DNA of 48,468 bases from Actinomadura kijaniata NBRC 14229 (GTDB taxonomy: Bacteria > Actinomycetota > Actinomycetes > Streptosporangiales > Streptosporangiaceae). Location: assembly GCF_001552175.1 (NCBI RefSeq), contig NZ_BCQR01000090.1, positions 1 through 48,468 of the forward strand, written 5' to 3'. This document shows, one piece after another, positions 29,774-37,746 of this stretch. The notes below the pieces were generated by a model. That model did no database searches, was not told where the DNA came from, and worked only from the letters and a program-made list of their open reading frames with translations. The stretch's first letter is position 1; every line of letters starts with the position of its first letter. The translations under genes were made by a program, and so were the position numbers.

Positions 29774-30565
29774 GTGGTCCGTGCCCTCGCCCTGCGGACG
29801 GCGCTGCCCGTGGCGGGCGTGCTGGTCCTGCTCGCCCTCTGGTGGGCGGTGGCCGCCAGCCGCCTCTGGCCCCCGGTGTTCGTCCCCTCCCCCGGAGCCG
29901 TCTGGCACCAGCTGATCGCCACCTCCACCGTCCACGACGGGCAGCGCGGCTACGCCGGGCACCTGCTGCACGAGCACCTGGCCGCCAGCCTGCGCCGCAT
30001 CCTGCTGGGCAGCCTGTACGGGATCACCGGCGGCGTCGCGCTCGGCCTGCTGATCGGCCTGGTGCCCACCGTCCGCGCCCTGCTGAGCCCGCTGGTCACG
30101 TTCGTGCGCACGCTGCCGCCGCTGGCCTACTTCAGCCTGCTGATCATCTGGTTCGGCATCGACGAGCTCCCCAAGACCACGCTGCTGCTGATCGCCGCGC
30201 TGCCGCCGGTCGCGGTCGCCACCGCCGAGGCCGTGCGCGGCGTCCACGCCGACTACCTCAACGCCGCCCGCTCCCTGGGCGCCCGCGGCTGGCAGATCCC
30301 GCTGCGCATCGTGCTGCCCTCGGCGCTGCCGGAGGTCATGACGGGCGTGCGGGTCGCCGTCGGCGTCGCCTACACCACCGTCGTGGCCGCCGAGACCGTC
30401 AACGGCGTGCCCGGCATCGGCGGCATGATCCGCGACGCCCAGCGCTACAACCAGACCGACTTGGTCGTGCTGGGCCTGCTGGTCATCGGCGTCTCCGGAC
30501 TGCTCATCGACGCCGCCCTGCAACTGGCCGAACGCCGCCTGGCCCCCTGGCGCGGCCGCACCTGA
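29774..30565 (+). CDS. ssuC: Sulfonate ABC transporter permease
   Basis: A 263-aa BPD-type permease from GTG 29774, which has an AAAGGGG ribosome site; ATG 29747 in frame would add nine residues but has none. Family features: WWAVAASRLWPPVFVPSPGAV, the permease loop EAVRGVHADYLNAARSLGARGWQ (partly; the EAA contact with the ATPase), FVRTLPPLAYFSLLIIWFGI, and the closing GIGGMIRDAQRYNQTDL. Six hydrophobic segments are visible. It imports aliphatic sulfonates or taurine with the following lipoprotein and ATPase. It is the first gene of an operon that ends with a SsuD-like monooxygenase. Confidence 0.93.
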   Translation: MVRALALRTALPVAGVLVLLALWWAVAASRLWPPVFVPSPGAVWHQLIATSTVHDGQRGYAGHLLHEHLAASLRRILLGSLYGITGGVALGLLIGLVPTVRALLSPLVTFVRTLPPLAYFSLLIIWFGIDELPKTTLLLIAALPPVAVATAEAVRGVHADYLNAARSLGARGWQIPLRIVLPSALPEVMTGVRVAVGVAYTTVVAAETVNGVPGIGGMIRDAQRYNQTDLVVLGLLVIGVSGLLIDAALQLAERRLAPWRGRT

Positions 30566-30578
30566 GAGGAACACCCCC

Positions 30579-31637
30579 GTGAGACACCGCCTCCTGCCCG
30601 CCCTCGCCGCCCTGGCGGCCGCCGCGACCCTGACCCTGTCCGGCTGCGCCTCGGGCACCGGCGCCGGCGCCGCCCAGGCCGACGCCCCGCCCAACCCCGA
30701 CGGCACCCCCAGGACGCTGCGCATCGGCTACCAGGCCATCCCCAACGGCGACCTGATCGTCAAGGACCTGCGGTGGCTGGAGCAGGCCCTGCCCCACACC
30801 CGCGTCACCTGGTCGCGGTTCGAGTCCGGCGGCGACGTCAACACCGCCATGGTCGCCGGGAGCATCGACATCGGCCTGGCCGGGTCCAGCCCCGTGACCC
30901 GCGGCCTGTCGGCACCGCTGAACATCCGCTACAGGATCCCCTGGATCTTCGACGTGATCGGCGAGAACGAGGCCCTGGTCGCCCGCACCGCCACCACCGT
31001 CGGGGCGCTGAAGGGCAGGAAGATCGCCACCTCGTTCTCCTCCACCGCCCACTACAGCCTGCTGGCCGCCCTCGGCGAGGCGGGCCTGACCGAGGGCGAC
31101 GTCACCCTGGTCGACCTGGAGCCCCCGGACATCCAGGCCGCCTGGACCCGCGGCGACATCGACGCCGCCTACACCTGGACCCCCGTCCTCGGCGAACTGC
31201 GCAAGACCGGAAAGACCCTGGTCACCAGTAAGCAGCTCGCCGCCAAGGGCAAGGTCACCGCCGACCTGGCCGTGGTGCGCACCGCGTTCGCCGACAAGTA
31301 CCCCAAGGCCCTGCGCGCCTGGCTCACCCAGCAGGACCGCGCCGTCAAACTCGTGCGCTCGGACAGGAACGCCGCGGCCGCCGCCGTCGGCCGCCAGCTC
31401 AACCTGCCGCCCGCCGAGGCCGCCCGCCAGATCGGCCAGCTCGTCCTGCTCGACGCCGGGCAGCAGGCGGGCCCCGACTACCTGGGCACCCCCGGCAAAC
31501 CCGGCAGGCTCGCCGACGACCTGCACAACGCCGCCCGCTTCCTGCACGGGCAGAAGAAGATCCCGTCGGTGCCGGACCTGACCGTCTTCCAGCAGGGCCT
31601 GGCCACCAAGGAGCTGCACGATGCCTTCCCCGGCTGA
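30579..31637 (+). CDS. ssuA: Sulfonate-binding lipoprotein
   Basis: A 352-aa substrate-binding lipoprotein: signal peptide with lipobox LSGC (Cys23), then an SsuA/TauA-type fold (TLRIGYQAIPNGDLIVKDL, FESGGDVNTAMVAGSIDIGL, PWIFDVIGENEALVAR, DIQAAWTRGDIDAAYTWTP). It captures sulfonates outside the membrane for the permease. GTG 30579 follows GAGAGG. It lies 13 bp after the permease and overlaps the ATPase gene by 17 bp, both signs of one operon. Confidence 0.93.
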   Translation: MRHRLLPALAALAAAATLTLSGCASGTGAGAAQADAPPNPDGTPRTLRIGYQAIPNGDLIVKDLRWLEQALPHTRVTWSRFESGGDVNTAMVAGSIDIGLAGSSPVTRGLSAPLNIRYRIPWIFDVIGENEALVARTATTVGALKGRKIATSFSSTAHYSLLAALGEAGLTEGDVTLVDLEPPDIQAAWTRGDIDAAYTWTPVLGELRKTGKTLVTSKQLAAKGKVTADLAVVRTAFADKYPKALRAWLTQQDRAVKLVRSDRNAAAAAVGRQLNLPPAEAARQIGQLVLLDAGQQAGPDYLGTPGKPGRLADDLHNAARFLHGQKKIPSVPDLTVFQQGLATKELHDAFPG

Positions 31638-32448
31638 GCCCGCACCGCCCGAACTGACCGCGCCGACCGAACCAGCCGCACCGGCCTCGCACGACGCCGC
31701 CGTCGCCCTGCGCGAGGTCTCCCTGTCCTACGGCCGCCGCCGTACCCGCACCCAGGCCCTCGACGGCATCGACGCCGAGATCCCACCGGGCGCGTTCGTC
31801 ACCGTCGTCGGCCCCTCCGGCTGCGGCAAGTCCACCCTGCTGCGCCTGGTCGCCGGGTTCCTCACCCCCACCGGCGGCGCCGTCGAGGTCACGGGACGGC
31901 CCGTCACCGGCCCCGGACCCGACCGCGGCGTGGTCTTCCAGCAACCGCGCCTGTTCCCCTGGCTGAGCGTGCGCGGCAACGTCGAGTTCGGCCTGCGCGC
32001 CACCGGCGTCCCCCGGGACCGCCGCCGCGAACGCGCCGCCGAGCTGCTGAATGCCGTCGGCCTCACCGACGCCGCCGACCACCGTCCCCACGAACTGTCC
32101 GGCGGCATGCAGCAACGCGCCGCCATCGCCCGGGCCCTGGCGCCCGGCCCGGCGATCCTGCTGATGGACGAGCCGTTCGCCGCCCTGGACGCCCTCACCC
32201 GCGAACGCCTCCAGGAAGAGATCCGCCGCATCTGGCAGACCACCGGCACCACCGTGCTGTTCGTCACCCACAGCGTCGACGAGGCCGTGTACCTGGGCAC
32301 CCGCGTGCTGGTGCTCAGCCGCCGCCCCGGCCGCCTGCTGCTGGACCACCCCTCCGACCTGCCCCACGCCCCCGACCCCCGCACCGACCCCGCCCACCCG
32401 GCCCTGCGCGAGACGATCGCCGCCGCCGTCCGCCGGGCCGCCGCCTGA
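31621..32448 (+). CDS. ssuB: Sulfonate ABC transporter ATP-binding protein
   Basis: A 275-aa ABC ATPase. Walker A GPSGCGKST (64-72), Q-loop FQQPRLFPW, signature LSGGMQQRAAIARAL, Walker B ILLMDEPFAALDALT, and H-loop FVTHSVDEAV are all present; the VFQQPRLFPWLSV type is typical of the SsuB/TauB group. It powers sulfonate import. It starts inside the end of the binding-protein gene (17-bp overlap). The N-terminal ~25 residues are a Pro/Ala-rich extension. A 52-bp gap separates it from the monooxygenase gene. Confidence 0.95.
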   Translation: MPSPAEPAPPELTAPTEPAAPASHDAAVALREVSLSYGRRRTRTQALDGIDAEIPPGAFVTVVGPSGCGKSTLLRLVAGFLTPTGGAVEVTGRPVTGPGPDRGVVFQQPRLFPWLSVRGNVEFGLRATGVPRDRRRERAAELLNAVGLTDAADHRPHELSGGMQQRAAIARALAPGPAILLMDEPFAALDALTRERLQEEIRRIWQTTGTTVLFVTHSVDEAVYLGTRVLVLSRRPGRLLLDHPSDLPHAPDPRTDPAHPALRETIAAAVRRAAA

Positions 32449-32500
32449 CCCACCAGCCTGACCCACCAGCCCGAGTCACCGGCAGAAAAGACCCGCCTCC

Positions 32501-33580
32501 ATGCGCTTCCACTGGTTCCTGCCCACCACCGGCGACGGCCACCAGGTCCGCACCGCCATCACCACCACCGACGCCCGCCGCGCCGCCGACCGCCCCGCCA
32601 CCGTCGGCTACCTCACCCAGGTCGCCCGCGCCGCCGAGGACTCCGGCTTCCAGGCCGCCCTCACCCCCGTCGGCGCCGGCTGCCCCGACCCCTGGATCGT
32701 GTGCGGCGCGGTCGCCCAGCACACCGAGCGCCTGAAACTGCTGGTGGCGTTCCGGCCCGGCTTCGCGCTGCCCACCCTGCTCGCCCAGCAGGCCCAGGCG
32801 TTCCAGGACGTCACCGGCGGACGCCTGCTGCTCAACGTCGTCACCGGCGGCGACCCCGTCGAACAGCGCGCCTACGGCGACTTCCTCGACCACGACGCCC
32901 GCTACGCCCGCACCGACGAGTTCCTGCACGTGCTGCGCCGCACCTGGAGCGGCGTCCCGTTCGACCACCACGGCGACCACTACCGCCTCGAGGGCGGCGG
33001 CCTGGCCACCCCGCTGGAGCAGATCCCCGACCTGTACTTCGGCGGCGCGTCCCCGGCCGCCGAACGCGTCGCCGCCCGCCACGCCGACGTGGCGCTGATG
33101 TGGGGCGAACCTCCGGCCGCCATCGCCGAGCGCGTCGCCCGCCTGCGCGCCCTGGCCGCCCGGCACGGCCGCCCCCTGCGCTTCGGCATCCGCCTGCACG
33201 TCATCACCCGCGACACCGGCGAGCAGGCGTGGGCGGAGGCCGAACGGCTGCTCAAGGGGATGGACCCCGCCCGCATCGCCGCCGCCCAGCAGCGCTTCGC
33301 CCGCTTCGACTCGGTCGGCCAGCGCCGCATGGTCGACCTGCACGGCGGCTCCCTCCGCGACCTGGAGATCCACCCCGGTCTGTGGGCGGGCGCGGGCCTG
33401 GTCCGCGAGGGCGCCGGGACCGCCCTGGTCGGCTCCCACGACGAGGTCGCCGACCTCATCCGCCAGTACGCCGCCGTGGGCATGGAGGAGTTCATCCTGT
33501 CCGGTTGGCCCCACCTGGAGGAGGCCTACCGCGTCGGCGAACAGGTCCTGCCGCGCCTGACCCCCGTTCCGGTCACCTGA
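32501..33580 (+). CDS. ssuD: FMNH2-dependent alkanesulfonate monooxygenase
   Basis: A 359-aa bacterial-luciferase-like (LLM) enzyme of the SsuD type: start FHWFLPTTGDGHQVRT, then VARAAEDSGFQAALTPVG, FRPGFALPTLLAQQAQAFQD, GGRLLLNVVTGGDPVEQRAYG, DLYFGGASPAAERVAARHADV, and the end GMEEFILSGWPHLEEAYRVG. It should release sulfite from alkanesulfonates in the cytosol using reduced FMN and O2, giving sulfur. No flavin reductase (SsuE) gene is adjacent. It ends one base short of the converging methyltransferase gene. Confidence 0.94.
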   Translation: MRFHWFLPTTGDGHQVRTAITTTDARRAADRPATVGYLTQVARAAEDSGFQAALTPVGAGCPDPWIVCGAVAQHTERLKLLVAFRPGFALPTLLAQQAQAFQDVTGGRLLLNVVTGGDPVEQRAYGDFLDHDARYARTDEFLHVLRRTWSGVPFDHHGDHYRLEGGGLATPLEQIPDLYFGGASPAAERVAARHADVALMWGEPPAAIAERVARLRALAARHGRPLRFGIRLHVITRDTGEQAWAEAERLLKGMDPARIAAAQQRFARFDSVGQRRMVDLHGGSLRDLEIHPGLWAGAGLVREGAGTALVGSHDEVADLIRQYAAVGMEEFILSGWPHLEEAYRVGEQVLPRLTPVPVT

Positions 33581-33581
33581 C

Positions 33582-34331
33582 TCAGGCGGGCTCACCGCGC
33601 AGCACGAACACGCCCCACCCCAGGTAACGGCGTCCATAAGCCAGATGGGAACGCCGCGCCCGGTCGGCGAACGCCCGCATCTCCCCGGCGCGCGGATCCC
33701 CGGGATGGGCCTTCAACCACTGGTGGACCGTCCACCACTGCGAGGCCACATACCGGTCCCAGTCGCCGGTGTCGGCGAGCACCATCTCCACCAGCTCGAC
33801 CCCGGCCGCCTCGAACCGGTCCAGCGTGCCCGCCAGGTCGGCGAACTCGTCGGGCTTGCAACCCAGCGCCGCATACGCCGCGGGCGGCGGCGTCTCGTTC
33901 CAGAACACCTCGCCCACCAGCAGCAACCCGCCGGGGGCCAGCGCGGGACGCATCACCTCCAGCGTCCCGGCCAGGCCCCCGCCGATCCAGGTCGCGCCGA
34001 TGCAGCAGACCACGTCGAACGCCCCAGGCTCGGCCCGGTAGGCCCCGGCGTCCCCGTGCACGAAACGCACCCGTTCGGCCACCCGCAACTCCTCGGCGCG
34101 GGCACGGGCGTCCGACAGGAACACCTCGCTGAGATCCACCCCGACGCCGTGCGCGCCGCGCTCGGCCGCCCAGCGGCACAGCATCTCGCCCTTGCCGCAC
34201 GCCAGGTCCAGGATCCGCGCCCCCGGCGCGATCCGCGCGACCTCGCCCAGCAGTCGCAGCTTGTCGTCGGTGAACGGGTTGAGAACGCGGTGCTCGGACT
34301 CGGCGATCTCGTGCTGCCACAGGGTGGACAC
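33582..34331 (-). CDS. SAM-dependent methyltransferase (class I)
   Basis: A 249-aa methyltransferase. Motif I is ILDLACGKGEML, motif II VGVDLSEVFLSDAR, then FVHGDAGAYRAE and DVVCCIGATWIGGG; RPALAPGGLLLVGE is the standard post-motif. The order and size fit UbiE/Methyltransf_25 small-molecule enzymes; the substrate is unknown. GTG 34331 follows a GGAGT site. A final WTVHQWLKAHPGDPRAGEM segment is a C-terminal helical add-on. It converges with the monooxygenase gene. Confidence 0.92.
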   Translation of the reverse strand: MSTLWQHEIAESEHRVLNPFTDDKLRLLGEVARIAPGARILDLACGKGEMLCRWAAERGAHGVGVDLSEVFLSDARARAEELRVAERVRFVHGDAGAYRAEPGAFDVVCCIGATWIGGGLAGTLEVMRPALAPGGLLLVGEVFWNETPPPAAYAALGCKPDEFADLAGTLDRFEAAGVELVEMVLADTGDWDRYVASQWWTVHQWLKAHPGDPRAGEMRAFADRARRSHLAYGRRYLGWGVFVLRGEPA

Positions 34332-34428
34332 CTGTCACGACTCCTCACGGGACGGGAAACGACCGCCCGCCATCATGGAGGGGAGGCCCGGCGCCCGCCA
34401 GCCGTTTTCCGTTCGTGGTCGTTTCCCG

Positions 34429-34457
34429 TTGACGATCGCCGGCCCTCTTTGGACGAT
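34429..34457 (+). promoter_or_regulatory. Candidate promoter of the SRPBCC gene
   Basis: TTGACG (34429-34434), 17-base spacer, GACGAT (34452-34457), about 40 bp before the ATG at 34497, which has a GGAAGG ribosome site. Confidence 0.35.
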
Positions 34458-34496
34458 GACGATCCAAGGGGCCTCCCGCGCAGGAAGGCGACGACC

Positions 34497-35186
34497 ATGT
34501 CCCCACAACCTGACCAGCGGCCCGAGCGGCGGGCCGAGCAGCCGCCCGAGCAGCGGCCCTTCGCCGTCAAGACCCTCATCGCCGCGCCCCGCGCCGAGGT
34601 CTGGCGGGCGCTCACCGATCCGGCGCTCATCCGCCACTGGTTCGGCTGGGACCACCCGGGCCTGGAACGGGAGATCCACCTCATCTTCACCGAACGGGCC
34701 ACCCGCACCCCGCCCGACCGCATCGCCTGGGAGGACGGCCGGCTCCTGGAGCTGGAGCCGCGCCCGACCGGCACCCTGGTCCGGGTGCGCACCCGGCAGC
34801 GGCCCACCGGCGGCGACGACGCCCACCACGCCGTCCGCGAGGACTGGCGCTCCTTCCTCCAGCAACTGCGCTTCCTGCTGGAATGCCATCCCACCGGCTC
34901 TCGCCGCACGCTGCGCCTGACCGGCTCGGCCGCGCCGGGCGACGTGCTGGACCTGGTCGACGCCGTCGACGTCCGCCACCGCAGCCGCTTCCAGAGCGTG
35001 TTCGTCGACACCGACGACGACCTGGTCGTGGTGTCGGCCGACCGTCCGCTCACCGACTCCGGCCCCGCCGACTGCGCCGTCACCGTCAGCGTCCACGACC
35101 TCGACCCGGCCGCGTTCGCCCAGGTGCGCGACCGGTGGACGCACCGCTGGCAGGCCGTCGCCAAGGACCCCGCCGTCACCGGCTGA
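34497..35186 (+). CDS. SRPBCC (AHSA1/START-like) domain protein
   Basis: A 229-aa protein. After a short Gln/Pro/Glu-rich start, the AHSA1-like pattern is FAVKTLIAAPRAEVWRALTD, LIRHWFGWDHPGLEREIHLI, LLELEPRPTGTLVRVRTRQR, and WRSFLQQLRFLLE. The second half (TLRLTGSAAPGDVLDLVDAV onward) looks like a second ligand-binding SRPBCC half. Such proteins bind hydrophobic ligands or act as Hsp90 cofactor-like proteins. The role is unknown. ATG 34497 was chosen because it has a GGAAGG site; the frame is open far upstream, which is antisense to the methyltransferase. Confidence 0.87.
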   Translation: MSPQPDQRPERRAEQPPEQRPFAVKTLIAAPRAEVWRALTDPALIRHWFGWDHPGLEREIHLIFTERATRTPPDRIAWEDGRLLELEPRPTGTLVRVRTRQRPTGGDDAHHAVREDWRSFLQQLRFLLECHPTGSRRTLRLTGSAAPGDVLDLVDAVDVRHRSRFQSVFVDTDDDLVVVSADRPLTDSGPADCAVTVSVHDLDPAAFAQVRDRWTHRWQAVAKDPAVTG

Positions 35187-35207
35187 CCCCGCGTCCCATC
35201 ACCGTCC

Positions 35208-35224
35208 GGGCGAAAGGCTCGCCC
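35208..35224 (+). terminator. Short hairpin after the SRPBCC gene
   Basis: GGGCGA (35208-35213) and TCGCCC (35219-35224) form a 6-bp stem with a 5-base loop, 22 bp after the stop. Weak as a terminator. Confidence 0.4.
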
Positions 35225-35290
35225 GCCTCCGCGAAACGCGTCAGAATGCGCGCAGCCCTCGCTTCCCGCACGCGCAGTCGGGAGACGCGC

Positions 35291-36964
35291 ATGAGACCAC
35301 GCCTCACCGCAGGGATCGCCTCGGTCGCCCTCGCCGCGGCCGCCGCCGGAACGGCCACCGGCCTCGTCCTCACCCCCGGCCCCGGCGACGCGGCCCCGCG
35401 CCCCACCGCCACCCCGCCACGTGCCCCGACCGCCACGCCCTCGCCCGGCGGCACGCCCGCACGCGCCACCCGCCACCTGGCCCTCAACCTGCCCGCCGCC
35501 GACCACGCCAAGGCCGCGGCCCTCGGCTACGACCTGTTCGACCTGGCCCCCGACGCCAAGGCCCTGGACACCCTCCCCAAGGGAGCCCAGGCGCTGCTGT
35601 GGACCGGCGGCACCCCGTGCGAACCCTCCGCCGACGCCACCCGCGACTTCACCGCCACCGTCAAGCGGTTCGCCCGGCACCCGCGCGTCTACGGCTGGTA
35701 CCTGGCCGACGAACCCGACCCCAAGCGCTGCCCCGGCATCACCGCCCGGATCCGCGAACGCGCCGCGATCGTCCACCGCCACGCCCCCGGACACCGCGCG
35801 TTCGCCTCCCTCACCGACTGGAACGCCGCCCCGCCGCGCGCCGCCGACACCGGCCTGGACCTGATCGGCCTGGACCCCTACCCGTGCCGTACCACCGCCG
35901 GGAGATGCGACCTGGAGGTCATCGACCGCATGGTCGGCCAGGCCGCCAGGGCCGGATTCGCCCGCGAGAAGATCGTCCCCGTCTACCAGACCTTCGGCCA
36001 GCAGTGCGTCACCGGCGCCGGCACCGGGGGCCGGGCCTGGCGGCTGCCCACCGCCGCCCAGCTCCAGGCCATCCTGGACCGCTGGAGGAACCTGGTCCCC
36101 GCCCCCGCCTTCGACGTCAGCTACTCCTGGAGCCGCCAGCCCCGCTGGGCCTGCCCCTCCCTGGCCGACGCCGACGGCACCGACGGCCACCCCGACCTCC
36201 AGGCCGTCATGAAACGCCACAACACCCGCGACAACACCCGCCACGACACCGGTGACAGCACCCCCGCCCCGCGCCGCCCGCCCGGCAAACCGCCCGCCCC
36301 CGCCGGATGGGGAGCCCCCGTCGTCACCGAGGACTTCGACGGCACCCGCCCAGACCCCGCCAAATGGGTCGTCTACGACACCCCCGACGCCCGCGTGAAC
36401 CCCCGCACCGACGACGCCACCCGCGTCGCCGACGGCACGCTCCGCCTCACCGGCGCCCTGTACGGCGGCAAGGACCTGTCCGGCGGCGTCGCCTCCCGCC
36501 TCAACCAGCGCTACGGCCGCTGGGAGGTCCGCATGCGCGCCGACCCCGGCAAGGGCTACTCGGCCGTGGCGCTGCTGTGGCCCGAACGCTTCGGCGACCC
36601 CGAGAAGGCCGAGATCAACTTCGCCGAGGTCATCGACCCCACCCGCAGGACCACCGGCCTGTTCGTCCACCAGGGCCCCGACGGCGACGAGACCGGCCGC
36701 ACCGTCCGCGCCGACTTCACCCGATGGCGCACCGTCGCCCTGGACTGGAAGCCCGGCAGCCTCACCTACTGGATCGACGGCCGCAAGGTGTGGCACTACA
36801 CCGGCCGCCTGCTGCCCCAGCACCCGCGCACCCGCATGGGCCTGGCCCTGCAGATGGACCAAATTTGCGACCGCGGCCCCCGCTTCTGCCGCGACCGCAC
36901 CACCCCGGCCAAGGTCACCATGGAGGTCGACTGGGTCCGCATCTACCGGCTGCCCGAGACCTGA
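35291..36964 (+). CDS. Secreted two-domain protein: TIM-barrel-like domain plus GH16-like domain
   Basis: A 557-aa exported protein. Residues 1-35 are a signal peptide, followed by a Pro/Thr linker. Residues about 55-310 look like a (beta/alpha)8 barrel: RHPRVYGWYLADEPDP, DLIGLDPYPCRTT, REKIVPVYQTFGQQ, with several Cys. After a Thr/Pro/Arg spacer, residues about 335-557 match GH16: EDFDGTRPDPAKW, SRLNQRYGRWEVRMRADPG, then LTYWIDGRKVWHYTG and MEVDWVRIYRL. The GH16 catalytic box reads EINFAE instead of ExDxxE: both Glu are kept but the middle Asp is Asn. The start at ATG 35291 has a GGGAG site. It probably cuts or binds a glucan outside the cell. Confidence 0.85.
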   Translation: MRPRLTAGIASVALAAAAAGTATGLVLTPGPGDAAPRPTATPPRAPTATPSPGGTPARATRHLALNLPAADHAKAAALGYDLFDLAPDAKALDTLPKGAQALLWTGGTPCEPSADATRDFTATVKRFARHPRVYGWYLADEPDPKRCPGITARIRERAAIVHRHAPGHRAFASLTDWNAAPPRAADTGLDLIGLDPYPCRTTAGRCDLEVIDRMVGQAARAGFAREKIVPVYQTFGQQCVTGAGTGGRAWRLPTAAQLQAILDRWRNLVPAPAFDVSYSWSRQPRWACPSLADADGTDGHPDLQAVMKRHNTRDNTRHDTGDSTPAPRRPPGKPPAPAGWGAPVVTEDFDGTRPDPAKWVVYDTPDARVNPRTDDATRVADGTLRLTGALYGGKDLSGGVASRLNQRYGRWEVRMRADPGKGYSAVALLWPERFGDPEKAEINFAEVIDPTRRTTGLFVHQGPDGDETGRTVRADFTRWRTVALDWKPGSLTYWIDGRKVWHYTGRLLPQHPRTRMGLALQMDQICDRGPRFCRDRTTPAKVTMEVDWVRIYRLPET

Positions 36965-36980
36965 CCCCCGCCACGCCCCT

Positions 36981-37739
36981 TCAGCACAGCAGCAGGCCGC
37001 GGCCCTCGTCGGCGGCCCGCTGCGCCCAGTCCAGGAACTCCGCCAGCCAGTCGCAGCCCACCGCCTCGGCCAGCTCCTGTTCCAACGGCGCGGGAAGGAG
37101 CACCCGCACCTTCTGCCCGCCCGGCACCCGCCGGTTCCACTCCCGCACCATCGCCACGAACGGCGTCCGGTCCTCACCTGGCCCATCCGAAGGGACCGCG
37201 CCCCAACGCGGAGCGGCCGGCACCCCCGGCGGCGTCGCCGCCAGGATCCGTTCGCGCAGCTCGACCAGCTCCGGGCGCCGCGCCCAGTTGTTGGTGCGCT
37301 CCCCGGCCGCCTCCGCCAGCTCCCGCAGCCGCGCCCACGCCCGCGCCGTCTCCCGCGCCGCGCGGTGGTCGTGCCAGGCCCGCAGGAACTCCCGGTGCCC
37401 GCCCGCCGCGACCTCCTCGCGATGCCGACGCCACCGCCGCACCCGCACCGCCAGCTCGTCGGGCAGGTGACTGCGGTGGTCCGCCGACCGCCACTCCGGG
37501 GGAAACGCCTGGTTGAGCACCAGCACCTGCACCCGGTAGGCGTCCCGCCCGCACGCCTCCACCAGGTCGTCCAGCTCGGGCGCGCCCCGCGGAGCCACCG
37601 GCACCGGCAGATGACCGAACTCCTCCGGATCCACCGCCCCGCGCTCCCGGTACCAGGCTGCCTGCGCCGCGACCGCCGCCTCCAGTGCCGCCCGGTCCAC
37701 GCCCGGACGCGGGCGCATCCACACCCAGTCGACACCCAC
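36981..37739 (-). CDS. Hypothetical protein (W/R-rich, ~250 aa), unknown function
   Basis: A 252-aa soluble protein with no recognised family. It is rich in Trp and Arg and mostly helical. Notable segments: VDWVWMRPRPGVDRAALEA at the start, the middle LPDELAVRVRRWRRHREEVA and NNWARRPELVELRERIL, and the end FLDWAQRAADEGRGLLLC. GTG 37739 lies 7 bases after the stop of the serine hydrolase gene, so the two are likely cotranscribed. No signal peptide or membrane span is visible. Confidence 0.75.
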   Translation of the reverse strand: MGVDWVWMRPRPGVDRAALEAAVAAQAAWYRERGAVDPEEFGHLPVPVAPRGAPELDDLVEACGRDAYRVQVLVLNQAFPPEWRSADHRSHLPDELAVRVRRWRRHREEVAAGGHREFLRAWHDHRAARETARAWARLRELAEAAGERTNNWARRPELVELRERILAATPPGVPAAPRWGAVPSDGPGEDRTPFVAMVREWNRRVPGGQKVRVLLPAPLEQELAEAVGCDWLAEFLDWAQRAADEGRGLLLC

Positions 37740-37746
37740 CCCGGTC

